From CAVVFX01 sp963747535 (GTDB taxonomy: Bacteria; Acidobacteriota; Terriglobia; Bryobacterales; Bryobacteraceae), in assembly GCA_963747535.1 (NCBI GenBank), contig CAVVFX010000018.1, positions 124,001 through 188,000 of the forward strand: DNA of 64,000 bases. Reading direction: 5' to 3'. Below the pieces are notes generated by a model. The model was given only the letters and a program-made list of their open reading frames with translations. It searched no databases and was not told where the DNA came from. A program made the position numbers and the translations under genes. Below, in pieces: positions 1-8,712 of this stretch; within the stretch, counting starts at the first letter, position 1, and every line of letters begins with the position of its first letter.

Positions 1-811
1 GCAGAGGCTCGCGGTCATAAACATCGAGCGCGGCTATGATGCGACGCGCTTGCACGGCTTCGATCAGAGCCGTCTCGTCCACTATCGGACCACGCGAAGT
101 GTTAATCAGAATCGCACCCGATTTCATTCGTGCGATATCGGCGGCACCGATCAATCCACGCGAACGCGATGACAGCACCAGATGGATGCTGACCGCGTCC
201 GAACGCGACAGTAAGTCCTCCTTAGAGACGAGAGTCGCGCCTGCCGAGTGTGCCTTCTCCGCAGTCAGGTTCTGGCTCCAAGCCAGAACGTTCATATTCA
301 GTGCCCGGCAGTAGCGGGCCATGTGCGATCCGAGACGACCGAGGCCGATGATCCCTATTGTCTTTCCCGCCAGGCTGATACCTACCGGTACACCCATCTG
401 GAACCGCCCAGCGCGGATATTGGCGTCGCCGGCGGGGATCGCCCTGGCCGCTGCCAGCAGCAGCCCGAGAGCCAACTCGGCGGTGGCCGCCTCGCTTGCG
501 CCTCCGCCAACTGTGTTGCACACCACCACGCCTCGTACGGTGCAGGCGGGCGTGTCGAGCGAGAGGTTGCGCGCGCCGGTTATACCGAGCATGCGCAGCC
601 GCGACAGGCGGTTGATAAGAGAACCCGGCAGCGGCGTCCGCTCGCGCATCGACAGGACAATATCGAAATCCACTAGCCTTGTTGCGGCGTCATTCTCGTC
701 GTCAAACGCCTGGTCGAAGAAGACCACTTCTGCGCGCGCCTTAAGCGGCGACCAGTCAATACTGCTTTGCGCCACACCCTGCCAGTCGTCCAGAACCACC
801 ACCCTCATCAT
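1..811 (-). CDS. D-2-hydroxyacid dehydrogenase, 3' end beyond window
   Basis: The minus-strand frame starts at ATG 811 (a second ATG lies one codon on) and stays open to base 1, so the C-terminus is missing. About 270 residues are visible. The N-terminal half has the flavodoxin-like catalytic fold, with GARNLSLD, and the Rossmann motif GIIGLGRLGS follows at about residue 150. Further on come INTSRGPIVDE and ALDVYDREPL, the usual landmarks of NAD-dependent D-2-hydroxyacid dehydrogenases. The family reduces 2-oxoacids to D-2-hydroxyacids or runs the reverse, as in phosphoglycerate dehydrogenase (serine synthesis). The substrate cannot be told from this fragment. The protein is probably cytoplasmic. 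The family call is firm; the physiological role is open. Confidence 0.9.
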   Translation of the reverse strand, partial: MMRVVVLDDWQGVAQSSIDWSPLKARAEVVFFDQAFDDENDAATRLVDFDIVLSMRERTPLPGSLINRLSRLRMLGITGARNLSLDTPACTVRGVVVCNTVGGGASEAATAELALGLLLAAARAIPAGDANIRAGRFQMGVPVGISLAGKTIGIIGLGRLGSHMARYCRALNMNVLAWSQNLTAEKAHSAGATLVSKEDLLSRSDAVSIHLVLSSRSRGLIGAADIARMKSGAILINTSRGPIVDETALIEAVQARRIIAALDVYDREPL

Positions 812-1057
812 GGTTTTTTCTCTCGATAGATGGCGTGCCGGGCTTCGCAGTCTTGTCTTTGTAGATGGCCTGCGACGCGTTGCCGAACACGAGGATGAGC
901 CGTAAGGGGCGAGTGCGACGCGGCATGCCTTCTATTTCGTGCCCGGCATCGGCGACGCGTCAGAGTGATCCTGAGAGGGTGGACTGCGACTGCGAGCGCG
1001 TCCTCGTGCGGTTCCCGGATGGCGAAGAAAGACGACCGGCGATTCTGGTCGTTGCCG

Positions 1058-1279
1058 CTAATGGCACATCCAAATCGCCTTTTTGTTTTTCGGCACTTTG
1101 TCACGTTTATTGCCACCAGACGTGTCGAGCGGAGTATTGGCTTCCGTCCTCTTCATCCATGCCGGTGGTCGGCCTCGTTTTCGTTTTGATCCCGCTGCGA
1201 TCCGCTCGAAGATAGTGATGGCCTGATTGACTGCATCAAGTTGATCACGAAGTTTCTTGAGAATCGCCGTTGCGTCCAT
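1058..1279 (-). CDS. Small conserved GRPP-type protein
   Basis: This 73-residue protein starts at ATG 1279. It has a predicted helical N-terminus (ATAILKKLRDQLDAVNQAI) followed by the basic AT-hook-like stretch SKRKRGRPPAWM and a Lys-rich tail. From memory, short proteins with this layout (paired helix plus RGRPP) recur in Acidobacteriota genomes, which supports it being real rather than a chance ORF. The GRP core could contact AT-rich DNA, but no function is established. No overlapping gene competes for the interval. Confidence 0.6.
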   Translation of the reverse strand: MDATAILKKLRDQLDAVNQAITIFERIAAGSKRKRGRPPAWMKRTEANTPLDTSGGNKRDKVPKNKKAIWMCH

Positions 1280-1517
1280 GATGTCTTACAGTATAGTTTG
1301 CTGAGATTCTCGGCCCGTGATGAGTTCCGGCAAGAGGGATCTTTCCTCGACCACCACTCTGAAATCGCAATCGGAACGAATCGATCGCTGCGCTTTGGGC
1401 AAGGGATATGGTCGTGTTTTCCATCGCCGAGGCCTCAGGGAGCAAGTGTCAGAGGACTCATTGCTATACCATGGTAGTCAACACGCGAGGGTAGAGCGAG
1501 GACTTAGCCGATTCCAT

Positions 1518-2429
1518 ATGAAATTTCTCGATTCGCTCCTTTCAGCATTGCATGGCATCGGACGGTCCAATCAGGAAATCCGTGATGCCATTCGCGCAAA
1601 CACGGAGGCTTACAAGCAGCAACAGCAAATGCCAAGCTCTTCTGGGGCAACGGTCCAGTTGCAACTGCCAGAAGCCATCACCACCTATTATGAAGCTGAG
1701 CGGAACGCCACGCCGCGAAACGATAAGTGGAAGACCGTTGAGAGGATCGCTGCCTTATCCGCCCTGGTGCTGTCGGTACTCGCCGCACTCTTCACTTATC
1801 GAACGTTGCGCCAAGTCTCAAGACAAGCTGATGTTATGGAAGCTGATACTCGACCTTGGGTAAAAGTCGTAGCAGCAACTTTGAATGAAGCAGACGCCCT
1901 GATCTTTAACCCCAAACAGCTGCCACTGTTCCATGGCGAAACTCTGACCATGCTTGCCCCAAGACGCCCAAATCCGATCATGCAGGTTGTTGTGCGAGCG
2001 ACCTTTCGGATGACGAACATTGGTAAATCTGTTGCTCAGAACATCAGTGTGTTCCCAGAGGTGTTCATTGAACCACCAGGAGAGGCCGATGCGGTTAGTA
2101 AAGAACAGCAATCTTTTTGCGGACAAATCGCTCCCGGGCGACTGGGTCCGCAAAACTCTTGGTCGGCTCTGTTTCCTACTGATGAGTTTTCCGTGCCCCT
2201 GACCGCCACTGGGTGGGTTTACCGAGGCGACACGTCCAAAATAAATGGCGTTGACTCCGTCGATGTAGTATTGATCGCATGCGTCACATACCAAAAGCCC
2301 AGGGATTATCAAACGAGAGTTGCGTATGCTATCGCCCCAATAAATTCGCGCTTGGTGAAACTCGGCGAAAGTCTTACGAAAGAAGAAATTCGCTTCATAC
2401 GCGATGAACATGCTGAGTATGCTCAGTAG
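1518..2429 (+). CDS. Hypothetical protein with one membrane helix
   Basis: A frame is open from 1317, but ATG 1518 is the likeliest start because the upstream part is Arg-rich and not protein-like. The 303-residue product begins with an amphipathic stretch (LSALHGIGRSNQEIRDAI), then a Gln-rich linker. A transmembrane helix near residues 75-95 (ALSALVLSVLAALFTYRTL) is followed by a short basic segment and a ~190-residue soluble domain of beta character. The layout suggests a cytoplasmic N-terminus and a domain outside. Membrane proteins of this arrangement often flank accessory genes, but no family is recognised. Codon use and length favour a real gene. Confidence 0.6.
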   Translation: MKFLDSLLSALHGIGRSNQEIRDAIRANTEAYKQQQQMPSSSGATVQLQLPEAITTYYEAERNATPRNDKWKTVERIAALSALVLSVLAALFTYRTLRQVSRQADVMEADTRPWVKVVAATLNEADALIFNPKQLPLFHGETLTMLAPRRPNPIMQVVVRATFRMTNIGKSVAQNISVFPEVFIEPPGEADAVSKEQQSFCGQIAPGRLGPQNSWSALFPTDEFSVPLTATGWVYRGDTSKINGVDSVDVVLIACVTYQKPRDYQTRVAYAIAPINSRLVKLGESLTKEEIRFIRDEHAEYAQ

Positions 2430-2888
2430 CAGCAGCCGAAGCGTCATTGCCATCGAACTCCGGGGAAAAGTACGCTTGAGTTCAATGCGCCCTTTCTAAA
2501 CCCATCGCCTTTCATGTGAGCTGCTTCCATCCACGGTGCTGGGAGGACGCTTCCGACCCGGCTCAGGCGAGAAGCACCTGAGGATTTGCCTTTCGAATCG
2601 AGGTCATCACGCGATCGGGTCTTTCGTTCATAGGCGGCATCAAGCCTTCCTTGCTTAGCGAGAGATCGTTACCTGCCATGCTGAGGCGAGAAGGAGGTTT
2701 ATAGATTTCACGCTCAAACTCGGCTGCCATGACGGGAAAAACCGAAGTCACCGCCTAATCGCCCAAACTCGAATCTGAGAGCTCGGCGAGGGCCAGGTGG
2801 TGCAAGGCAGCCATGTGACCGAACTGCCGTAGCTCAGTCGCGGTCCCTCTGGTGGCCGGCATTGCGCCGCCGCCTCTAAACCGCTGCG
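2430..2888. other. Non-coding stretch, no confident gene
   Basis: About 460 bases lie between the membrane protein and the receiver gene. A 62-codon minus-strand frame at 2563-2751 has no recognisable motif or clear ribosome site. A short near-repeat (ggcgagaag, near 2567 and 2687) is present. I see no terminator or RNA gene. Confidence 0.4.
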
Positions 2889-3236
2889 TCACGAACCAAG
2901 CAGGCGACGCACGGTTTCCAGCAGTACCTCCGGTGCCGCGGTCTTCGGGAACACGCCATCGACGCCAATCGCCGCAAGGTCTAAGGCGCCGGAGTGTTCG
3001 AAAGCCGCCGACATCAGAGCGATTTTGATCTCGGGACACTGCTTGCGGATTTCCCGCGCCGCCTCGAGGCCTCTCTGCCCCGGCGTGTTTTCGTCTAATA
3101 ACGCCAACTGTACCTGGCACTCCTGCAAGCGTTCCACGGCTTGCAATCCGTCATTCGCCTCGATCACCCTAAACCCAACCTCCCGCAGAATTTCCGACAA
3201 GACTTTCCGGACTGGCGTGGAGTCTTCGGCCAACAA
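2889..3236 (-). CDS. Stand-alone response-regulator receiver domain
   Basis: The 115-residue product is a single CheY-like receiver. Acidic pocket residues are in LLAEDS at the N-terminus, the phospho-acceptor Asp is expected in LALLDENTPGQRG (near residue 48), the Ser/Thr switch is in ALMSAA, and the conserved Lys is in VFPKTAAPE. It has no output domain. The start is problematic. The first usable codon is TTG 3236, inside the first beta strand, and no ATG or GTG lies upstream in frame before homology ends. The 5' end coincides with the point where a GGDEF fragment begins on the other strand. It therefore looks 5'-truncated by a rearrangement and may not be translated properly. Confidence 0.7.
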   Translation of the reverse strand: MLAEDSTPVRKVLSEILREVGFRVIEANDGLQAVERLQECQVQLALLDENTPGQRGLEAAREIRKQCPEIKIALMSAAFEHSGALDLAAIGVDGVFPKTAAPEVLLETVRRLLGS

Positions 3237-3251
3237 TGTCTCGCCAGGCGC

Positions 3252-3509
3252 AATGTAGATGTGGCGGCACGCTACGGCGGTGAGGAATTCGGGTTGATTC
3301 TTCCGGAAACTAATGCTGATGGCGCAGCGCGGTATGCCGAGTCGGTACGTCTGGCAATAGCAGGCCTCAGGTTACCGCATCCCGCATCGCCGGTTGCGCC
3401 AGTCATCACGGTCAGCGTGGGCGTCTCGACGGCAAACCTTGCTTCCTGTAATACGCCCGAGCAACTGCTAGCGGCAGCGGCGCTCTCGTGCGGGCCAGTG
3501 CCAAGGTAA
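3252..3509 (+). pseudogene. Diguanylate cyclase GGDEF-domain fragment
   Basis: The plus frame reads DVAARYGGEEFGLILPET from about 3255, then ITVSVGVSTANL and TPEQLLAAA, which is the second half of a GGDEF domain with the active-site GGEEF intact. No start codon and no first half of the domain are present. After LLAAA the frame is lost: the next expected segment (ALxRAxAK) continues in another frame to about 3530, pointing to a frameshift. An intact family member makes cyclic di-GMP from two GTP. This piece cannot, since the substrate-binding N-terminal half is gone. It abuts the 5' end of the antisense receiver gene. Confidence 0.75.
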
Positions 3510-3583
3510 GCCGGAGTCTGAGTCCCTCCCCAAGTCGATATGGACCTCCTACGACGCCGCCCAATACGATATGCTGGTCGGCT

Positions 3584-4414
3584 ATGAGAATCGCGTATTG
3601 GTCTGCGCTCGTCCTGGTAACCGCCGGATGGCTCCCAGCGCAACAGGTCGACCGGAATAAGCCGTTCCCTGCCCACAAAGTGATCGGCAATGTTTACTTC
3701 GTAGGCACTGCAGACTTGGGTAGCTATCTCATCACCACGCCCGAAGGGGACATCCTGGTGAATACGGATTACGAAACCACCGTTCCTCAGATCCGCACTT
3801 CCGTTGGAGAGCTGGGCTTTAAATTCACTGACATCAAAATTATTCTCGGTAGCCACGCTCACGGCGACCACATGGAAGGGGATGCTATGGTCAAAGAACT
3901 TACGGGCGCACGCGTGATGGCGATGGAGCAGGACCTCCCCGCGCTGAAACGCATCACACCTGGAGGGAAGCCTCACCCCGTCGACCGTGTTTTACACGAC
4001 GGGGACGAAGTGAAGCTTGGTGGTTCGACACTCACGGCGCACCTGACTCCTGGCCACACGAAAGGCTGCACCTCCTGGTCGATGAAAGCGACCGAAGCCG
4101 GTAAAACCTACGATGTCGTCATTGTATGCAGCGTTGGCTGGAATCCAGGCTACATCCTCGTAAACAATACGGACTACCCCCAGATCGCCGACGACTACGT
4201 GCGCAGCTTTGCGATCCTGCGCAAACTTCCATGCGATGTCTTTCTCGCCGCCCATAGCGGATTCTACGATCTCGCCGAGAAATACCCGAAGCTCGGAACT
4301 GGCGGTCCCAATCCGTTCCTGGATCACGCCGGTTATCTGGCGTACATTGATGAGAAGGAAAAATCCTTCTACACCGAACTGGCACGCCAGAAAGCTCTAC
4401 ACGACAAACGATAA
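3584..4414 (+). CDS. Subclass B3-like metallo-beta-lactamase-fold hydrolase, secreted
   Basis: ATG 3584 gives a 276-residue protein with a signal peptide (MRIAYWSALVLVTAGWLPAQ); the longer frame from 3488 runs through GGDEF debris. The zinc ligands are visible: HAHGDH at 91-96, His158 in LTPGHTKG and His224 in AAHSGFYD. This arrangement is typical of subclass B3 enzymes, whose members include L1- and FEZ-type beta-lactamases. Many environmental relatives have other or unknown substrates. The protein would act in the periplasm. Whether it hydrolyses beta-lactams cannot be decided from sequence alone. No operon partner is evident. Confidence 0.85.
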   Translation: MRIAYWSALVLVTAGWLPAQQVDRNKPFPAHKVIGNVYFVGTADLGSYLITTPEGDILVNTDYETTVPQIRTSVGELGFKFTDIKIILGSHAHGDHMEGDAMVKELTGARVMAMEQDLPALKRITPGGKPHPVDRVLHDGDEVKLGGSTLTAHLTPGHTKGCTSWSMKATEAGKTYDVVIVCSVGWNPGYILVNNTDYPQIADDYVRSFAILRKLPCDVFLAAHSGFYDLAEKYPKLGTGGPNPFLDHAGYLAYIDEKEKSFYTELARQKALHDKR

Positions 4415-4639
4415 CGACCCTGTGGGTTTTCCGGCGAGCTTTGTGCGACAGACCGGGTTCCTCAATGACTGTCGTCCAGCGCGCCCATGTGGAATAACGT
4501 TTTCCGGTTGCACGGATCTCAGGTGTGCCGCCCGCCTGCGCCCCTCGGATATAGGCAGGCCCCCACGAACCGAATCGTCCGAGGTGTCGCTTGCCAACGG
4601 AAACATTCAATGCATTCGCTGTGCCATAATCATCCCGGT

Positions 4640-5257
4640 ATGGGAACGGTTGCCGTCGAGCCGCAGTGCCTGCCTACGCAGCGCTGTGATGAAGTCGCCT
4701 TGATCGAAATCGTGGGGTGCGCGATGCATCCTAAGGCATCGGAATGGCTCTTCCTTCGCGAACTGCGAGTCGGAACGGGACGCCAGAACGGTGGCGCGCA
4801 GCGCCTCGATGCTTTCGCCCTGAACACGCTCCCTCACATGGCGATGAAGCGGGTCTGCTACGAAGTGAAAACGTCGCGAGCGGATTTTCTGTCGGAACTC
4901 AAGCGACCCCTCAAGCGTAGAATTGGGATGCGTTACTCGAACGAGTTCTATTTTGTAACGCCTGCCACTTTGGTCGGCATTGCGGAGATTCCGCCCGAGT
5001 GCGGGCTCGTGGAGGCGGGCTATGCGACGTTCTCGGACTGGAAGGAGCTAATCGGTCGCCATGCGGGTTTCTTTAACTACGATCCCGAGACCCGGGCCTA
5101 TTGCATGATTACCGTACCTGCGCCGTGGCGTGATACTCCGGGCCCGACGTGGCAACTCGTCGCCGCCATGCTTCGCAACCAGCGCCGCCAATTTTCCGAG
5201 ACGCCGCCCGGTCGCCCTGTTCAGGAGCGGCTAGAACTGCTCAAAAAGACAATCTGA
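4640..5257 (+). CDS. MmcB-like PD-(D/E)XK nuclease-fold protein
   Basis: The frame is open from 4487, but I place the start at ATG 4640 (an earlier ATG is at 4610) because similarity-like sequence begins later; no strong ribosome site marks either. The product has about 205 residues. HPKASEWLFLREL, RLDAFAL (Asp57) and YEVKTSR (Glu75, Lys77) fit the E...D...ExK pattern of restriction-endonuclease-like folds. The layout resembles MmcB/COG5321 proteins, which have been linked to DNA repair, and similar phage-borne genes. A role in DNA handling is inferred. No toxin, methylase or helicase neighbour is present. Confidence 0.55.
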   Translation: MGTVAVEPQCLPTQRCDEVALIEIVGCAMHPKASEWLFLRELRVGTGRQNGGAQRLDAFALNTLPHMAMKRVCYEVKTSRADFLSELKRPLKRRIGMRYSNEFYFVTPATLVGIAEIPPECGLVEAGYATFSDWKELIGRHAGFFNYDPETRAYCMITVPAPWRDTPGPTWQLVAAMLRNQRRQFSETPPGRPVQERLELLKKTI

Positions 5258-5398
5258 CGAGTTCCCCACCCGCGACGCAGCCAGTTCTGATCGCGTTGAC
5301 CGGCACGTGCTAATCGGCGCGGTGGGCGGGCCACTTTCCTTGCAGTTGAAGAACGCGCGCGCCTGTTGGCCGGACAGTGTCCGATACTGGTTGTATCC

Positions 5399-6565
5399 AT
5401 GTCGCCGTACGATGAGGAGCTGAATGAATTGGTTGGCCAGCTAAATCGTCAGGTACAGGTACGCACTACCGGCTCGAGATCGGCCGACGAGCCCGGCAGG
5501 GTTGAGCAGTCCCAACTGACCACCGCGCTTAGCCAGGCAATACGGTCAAATGCGTCGGACATATTGCTCGTGCCCGGAACCGCGTTGGCTCAAAGAATCA
5601 ATGGCAAGGTTCGTCTAACCGCGGGGCCAGCATTGACAGAGTCGGACGTCCGATCCATGGTTCTCCCTCTGCTTAGCCCATTGGAGTCCGAGGCCTTGCA
5701 GAAAGAGAGGTCGGTCGACCTCGCATTTCAATCGTCCTCAGGTCGCCGCTTTCGCGTCAATATTCACTTTCAACAGACGAGGCTTGCGGCTGCAATCAGG
5801 CTCCTTCCTGGGGACGTTCCACGCATGGCCGTGCTCGATCTTCCACCTCAAATTGGTCAGTTGGCTTCTCTCTTGCGCGGGCTGGTTCTCATCACCGGGC
5901 CCACAGGTTCGGGAAAGAGTTCTACTCTCGCTGCGATCACGGACGAGATTAACCGCAATCGGGAGTGTCACATCGTGACAGTCGAAGAACCGGTTGAGTT
6001 CCTGCACGTCAACCGCAAGGCCATCGTGGAACAGATTGAAGTTGGCATCGACACGCCGAGCTTCAGCAGCTGTCTGCGAAGCATTCTCCGGCAATCGCCC
6101 GATGTGATTCTTGTTGGCGAAATGCGCGACCCTGAGACCATCTCGCTCGTGCTCACGGCAGCAGAAACCGGCCATCTGGTGCTCTCGACGCTTCACACCA
6201 ACGATGCAGCTCAGGCGATCTCGCGGATGGTTGACTCGGTCCATCCAGGTAGTCAAGGCCAAGTCAGACAACAGATTTCGTTATCACTCGCCGCTATCAT
6301 CACCCAGCAGTTAATTCCGTCGTCCGATGGTACGCGAAGGCACGCCGCGTGCGAGATCATGGTCGCGACCGATGCAATCCGCAATTTGATTCGGCAAGGC
6401 CAGGATCATCAGATCCGCTCTCAAATCCTGATCAGCAGAGCCGCTGGCATGATCACGATGGAACACTCGCTCGCGGAGTTGGTACGCCGGGGACAGATTA
6501 GTCGGGAGGCGGCGTTGGCCCATAGCTTTCGTCAGGATGAATTGAAGGGATTGCTGTCTTCGTGA
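5399..6565 (+). CDS. PilT-like secretion/twitching ATPase
   Basis: The start is taken at ATG 5399 rather than the TTG at 5366. The 388-residue protein has an N-terminal PAS-like PilT domain, then a RecA-like ATPase core. Walker A is GPTGSGKSST (167-176), an Asp-box region VTVEEPVEF follows, the Walker B-like VILVGEMRD is near 225-234 and the His box HLVLSTLHTND is near 249-259. These are hallmarks of the GspE/PilT superfamily, and overall size and the short N-terminus favour the PilT retraction-motor branch. It works as a hexamer at the base of type IV pili. The extreme N-terminus is divergent and no pil genes lie nearby, so it may be an accessory paralogue. Confidence 0.88.
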   Translation: MSPYDEELNELVGQLNRQVQVRTTGSRSADEPGRVEQSQLTTALSQAIRSNASDILLVPGTALAQRINGKVRLTAGPALTESDVRSMVLPLLSPLESEALQKERSVDLAFQSSSGRRFRVNIHFQQTRLAAAIRLLPGDVPRMAVLDLPPQIGQLASLLRGLVLITGPTGSGKSSTLAAITDEINRNRECHIVTVEEPVEFLHVNRKAIVEQIEVGIDTPSFSSCLRSILRQSPDVILVGEMRDPETISLVLTAAETGHLVLSTLHTNDAAQAISRMVDSVHPGSQGQVRQQISLSLAAIITQQLIPSSDGTRRHAACEIMVATDAIRNLIRQGQDHQIRSQILISRAAGMITMEHSLAELVRRGQISREAALAHSFRQDELKGLLSS

Positions 6566-6640
6566 CCTTGAGAGTCATCCGTGCGGTAAGCGCAGGCGCT
6601 TGCTCGTGATCGAGGGAAACTGCCTGCAGAAGGCCGGTTG

Positions 6641-8143
6641 CTATCGCATCTGTCGGGCGGATAGTCTTTCTAGAAATTCGGCCTTGGCCGTATCAAGTCG
6701 CGAAGCGCCCATCTCCACCTTGTCGCCGAAGATCATGACGCGGTCCTGTTTCTCCTCGCTGAACGCAGTCCAGCGCGGCAGGCCCCTTCCGTTCGGATCG
6801 CCGTTATCTGCGAAGTTGACCCAATAGGAGGAGATCATGTCTTCTAGTTGACGATCCCAACTGGCCCACTGCTGCGGAAAGAGATTCAAGTTGTGAAAGA
6901 CATAGTAGAGTTCAGCGTCATGCGCGGCACCTTTGATTGGCGCGTCCGGCGGTGGTTGGCGTGTGAAATAGTACACGTAAGCCTTGGACTTGCCCGTCTT
7001 GGTCTCCCAGCGAGCCCAGGTGCGCATGCCCCAAGCCATAGAATCGTTGAGTGCCGTCATCTGCGACGCTTTGGCCTGATCATCGGAGCCGGCTGGATAC
7101 CTGACCAGGTAGCTGGCTGCCATATCCCGAAACCGTTGATTGGTCTGCTCGATGTATTGGTCCTTAGGCACCGGATGGCCGATCACGTTGGCCTCTTCGG
7201 CGTTCGAGCCGGAGATCAGTGGCACGTCGTTCTGTTTGCTGGCCGCGAAGATAGCGGCCTCGTCCTGGGGCAGGAGCCAGCCATCGACGATAGGGCCACC
7301 AACAGTGACTCCGAGCAGTTCGCGCATTGGTTTGGCGCGCAGATCTTTGAGCCGGCCCAGCTTCTCGCCGGCCTGCTCAGCCTCCCGCAGCGTGCGCATG
7401 GGCGTCAACCCGGGACCGCCGCTCTCGCCGATGGCGCGTTGGAACAGGCCTTTCGCGAGGGGCGAGGCCATTAACGCCAACACGCTGCCTGAGCCTGCCG
7501 ATTGGCCGAAGATCGTGACGCGTCGCGGATCGCCGCCGAAACCGGCTATATTCCTTTGCACCCATTGCAGCGCGGCAACCTGATCCATCAAACCATAATT
7601 GCCAGAGGCGTGGTGGCTCGATTCTTCGGTGAGCTCAGGGTGCGCGAGGAAACCGAAAATGCCGACGCGGTAGTTGGTGGTGACCAGTACGACGCCCTTT
7701 TTGGCCAGCGCCTCTCCATCAAAGACTAGCGCGCTCCCAGAACCATCGCGATAGCCGCCGCCGTGGATGTAGACCATAACCGGCAGGCGCTGCGTGGCCG
7801 ATTGGGCTGCGGTCCAGACGTTCAAGTAGAGGCAGTCCTCGCTCGTGGAGCCGAGCCGCTTGGCTGTCGGCAGTAACAAGGATTGGCCGGTGCGCTGAGG
7901 CTGGGCGCAGGTGGAGGAAAACTGATCGGCCTTGCGTATACCGTCCCAATGTGCGGTTGGCTGCGGCGCTTTCCACCGCAGTGATCCGACGGGCGGCGCT
8001 GCGAAGGGGATCCCTTTAAAGACGCGTACGGCTGAATTGACATCCGCGGCGCCTGCGACCAGACCGGTATCAAGACGCACGGGTTGATCGATGGCTGCCA
8101 GCATGACGGTCGCACCGCAAATGGACAACAGTAGATACTTCAT
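6641..8143 (-). CDS. Secreted type B carboxylesterase
   Basis: The 500-residue protein begins with a signal peptide (LLLSICGATVMLAA). It shows the carboxylesterase/lipase type B landmarks: SEDCLYLNVW near 100, the oxyanion loop HGGG at 127-130, the nucleophile elbow FGQSAG with Ser215, an acidic residue in SNAEE near 320 and the His in GAAHDAELYYVF near 410. Members hydrolyse carboxylic esters, often of plant-derived or xenobiotic compounds. It would act in the periplasm or outside the cell. The gene stands alone and is followed on the same strand by nothing obvious. The substrate is unknown. Confidence 0.93.
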   Translation of the reverse strand: MKYLLLSICGATVMLAAIDQPVRLDTGLVAGAADVNSAVRVFKGIPFAAPPVGSLRWKAPQPTAHWDGIRKADQFSSTCAQPQRTGQSLLLPTAKRLGSTSEDCLYLNVWTAAQSATQRLPVMVYIHGGGYRDGSGSALVFDGEALAKKGVVLVTTNYRVGIFGFLAHPELTEESSHHASGNYGLMDQVAALQWVQRNIAGFGGDPRRVTIFGQSAGSGSVLALMASPLAKGLFQRAIGESGGPGLTPMRTLREAEQAGEKLGRLKDLRAKPMRELLGVTVGGPIVDGWLLPQDEAAIFAASKQNDVPLISGSNAEEANVIGHPVPKDQYIEQTNQRFRDMAASYLVRYPAGSDDQAKASQMTALNDSMAWGMRTWARWETKTGKSKAYVYYFTRQPPPDAPIKGAAHDAELYYVFHNLNLFPQQWASWDRQLEDMISSYWVNFADNGDPNGRGLPRWTAFSEEKQDRVMIFGDKVEMGASRLDTAKAEFLERLSARQMR

Positions 8144-8712
8144 GGTTGCTGATTATAAAGCAAACGAGACGGCTTGCGACACCTGCGCATTCAACGCCAG
8201 CGACTTTGACGTTGCCGCCTACGGCCTTGCCTCATTTGTACCTCGATTATAACGACGGAATTCGAAGATGCTGATTCGGCGAGGCGTTGCGGATTCAGGA
8301 GTTCGCAACAGAAGCGCGCAAGTGTTTCAGATTCAACTAACGTCTTGATTCCCAAGCTGGACGTCGCAAATCCAACCGCTAGTCAATACTCTGCCACAAA
8401 GTTCTCGTGAACAACTTGTTTTGCTCTATTAGCCCAGGCCCCGCTCGGCGTGGCTTTAAACCTTCAGTGCTTTGCCTGGCTTGCCATCTTCAAAGCCAGG
8501 ATTTTCTATTGGTCCGCGCTATTCCTGAGCTCCGCCGTCAAAAACCACGCTGACTTCAAACAAGAGGAATGGCGAAGAACGTGGACTCATAAACTCAGAT
8601 CGGAGTGTAACCTTAGCCGCACCCCCGTGTGGCCGGCGTTGTTCTGACAAGCTATGAGTATCAAAAACCTAACCGACGTCGAAGTCACTCCTCACCCCGG
8701 GCCGAGTTTGCG
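8144..8712. other. Non-coding stretch between two minus-strand hydrolase genes
   Basis: About 570 bases precede the carboxylesterase and follow the amidase. The only structure I see is a small hairpin around 8480-8510 (CCTGGCTT paired with AAGCCAGG) without a convincing T-run in the sense needed for the amidase. A 65-codon plus frame at 8450 has no motif. The promoter of the esterase should lie just above 8143. Confidence 0.4.

Noticed and set aside
2563..2751. 62-codon minus-strand ORF
   Set aside because: No recognisable motif and no ribosome site.
8475..8510. Terminator hairpin upstream of the amidase end
   Set aside because: The 8-bp stem lacks a T-run in the orientation of any gene that ends nearby.
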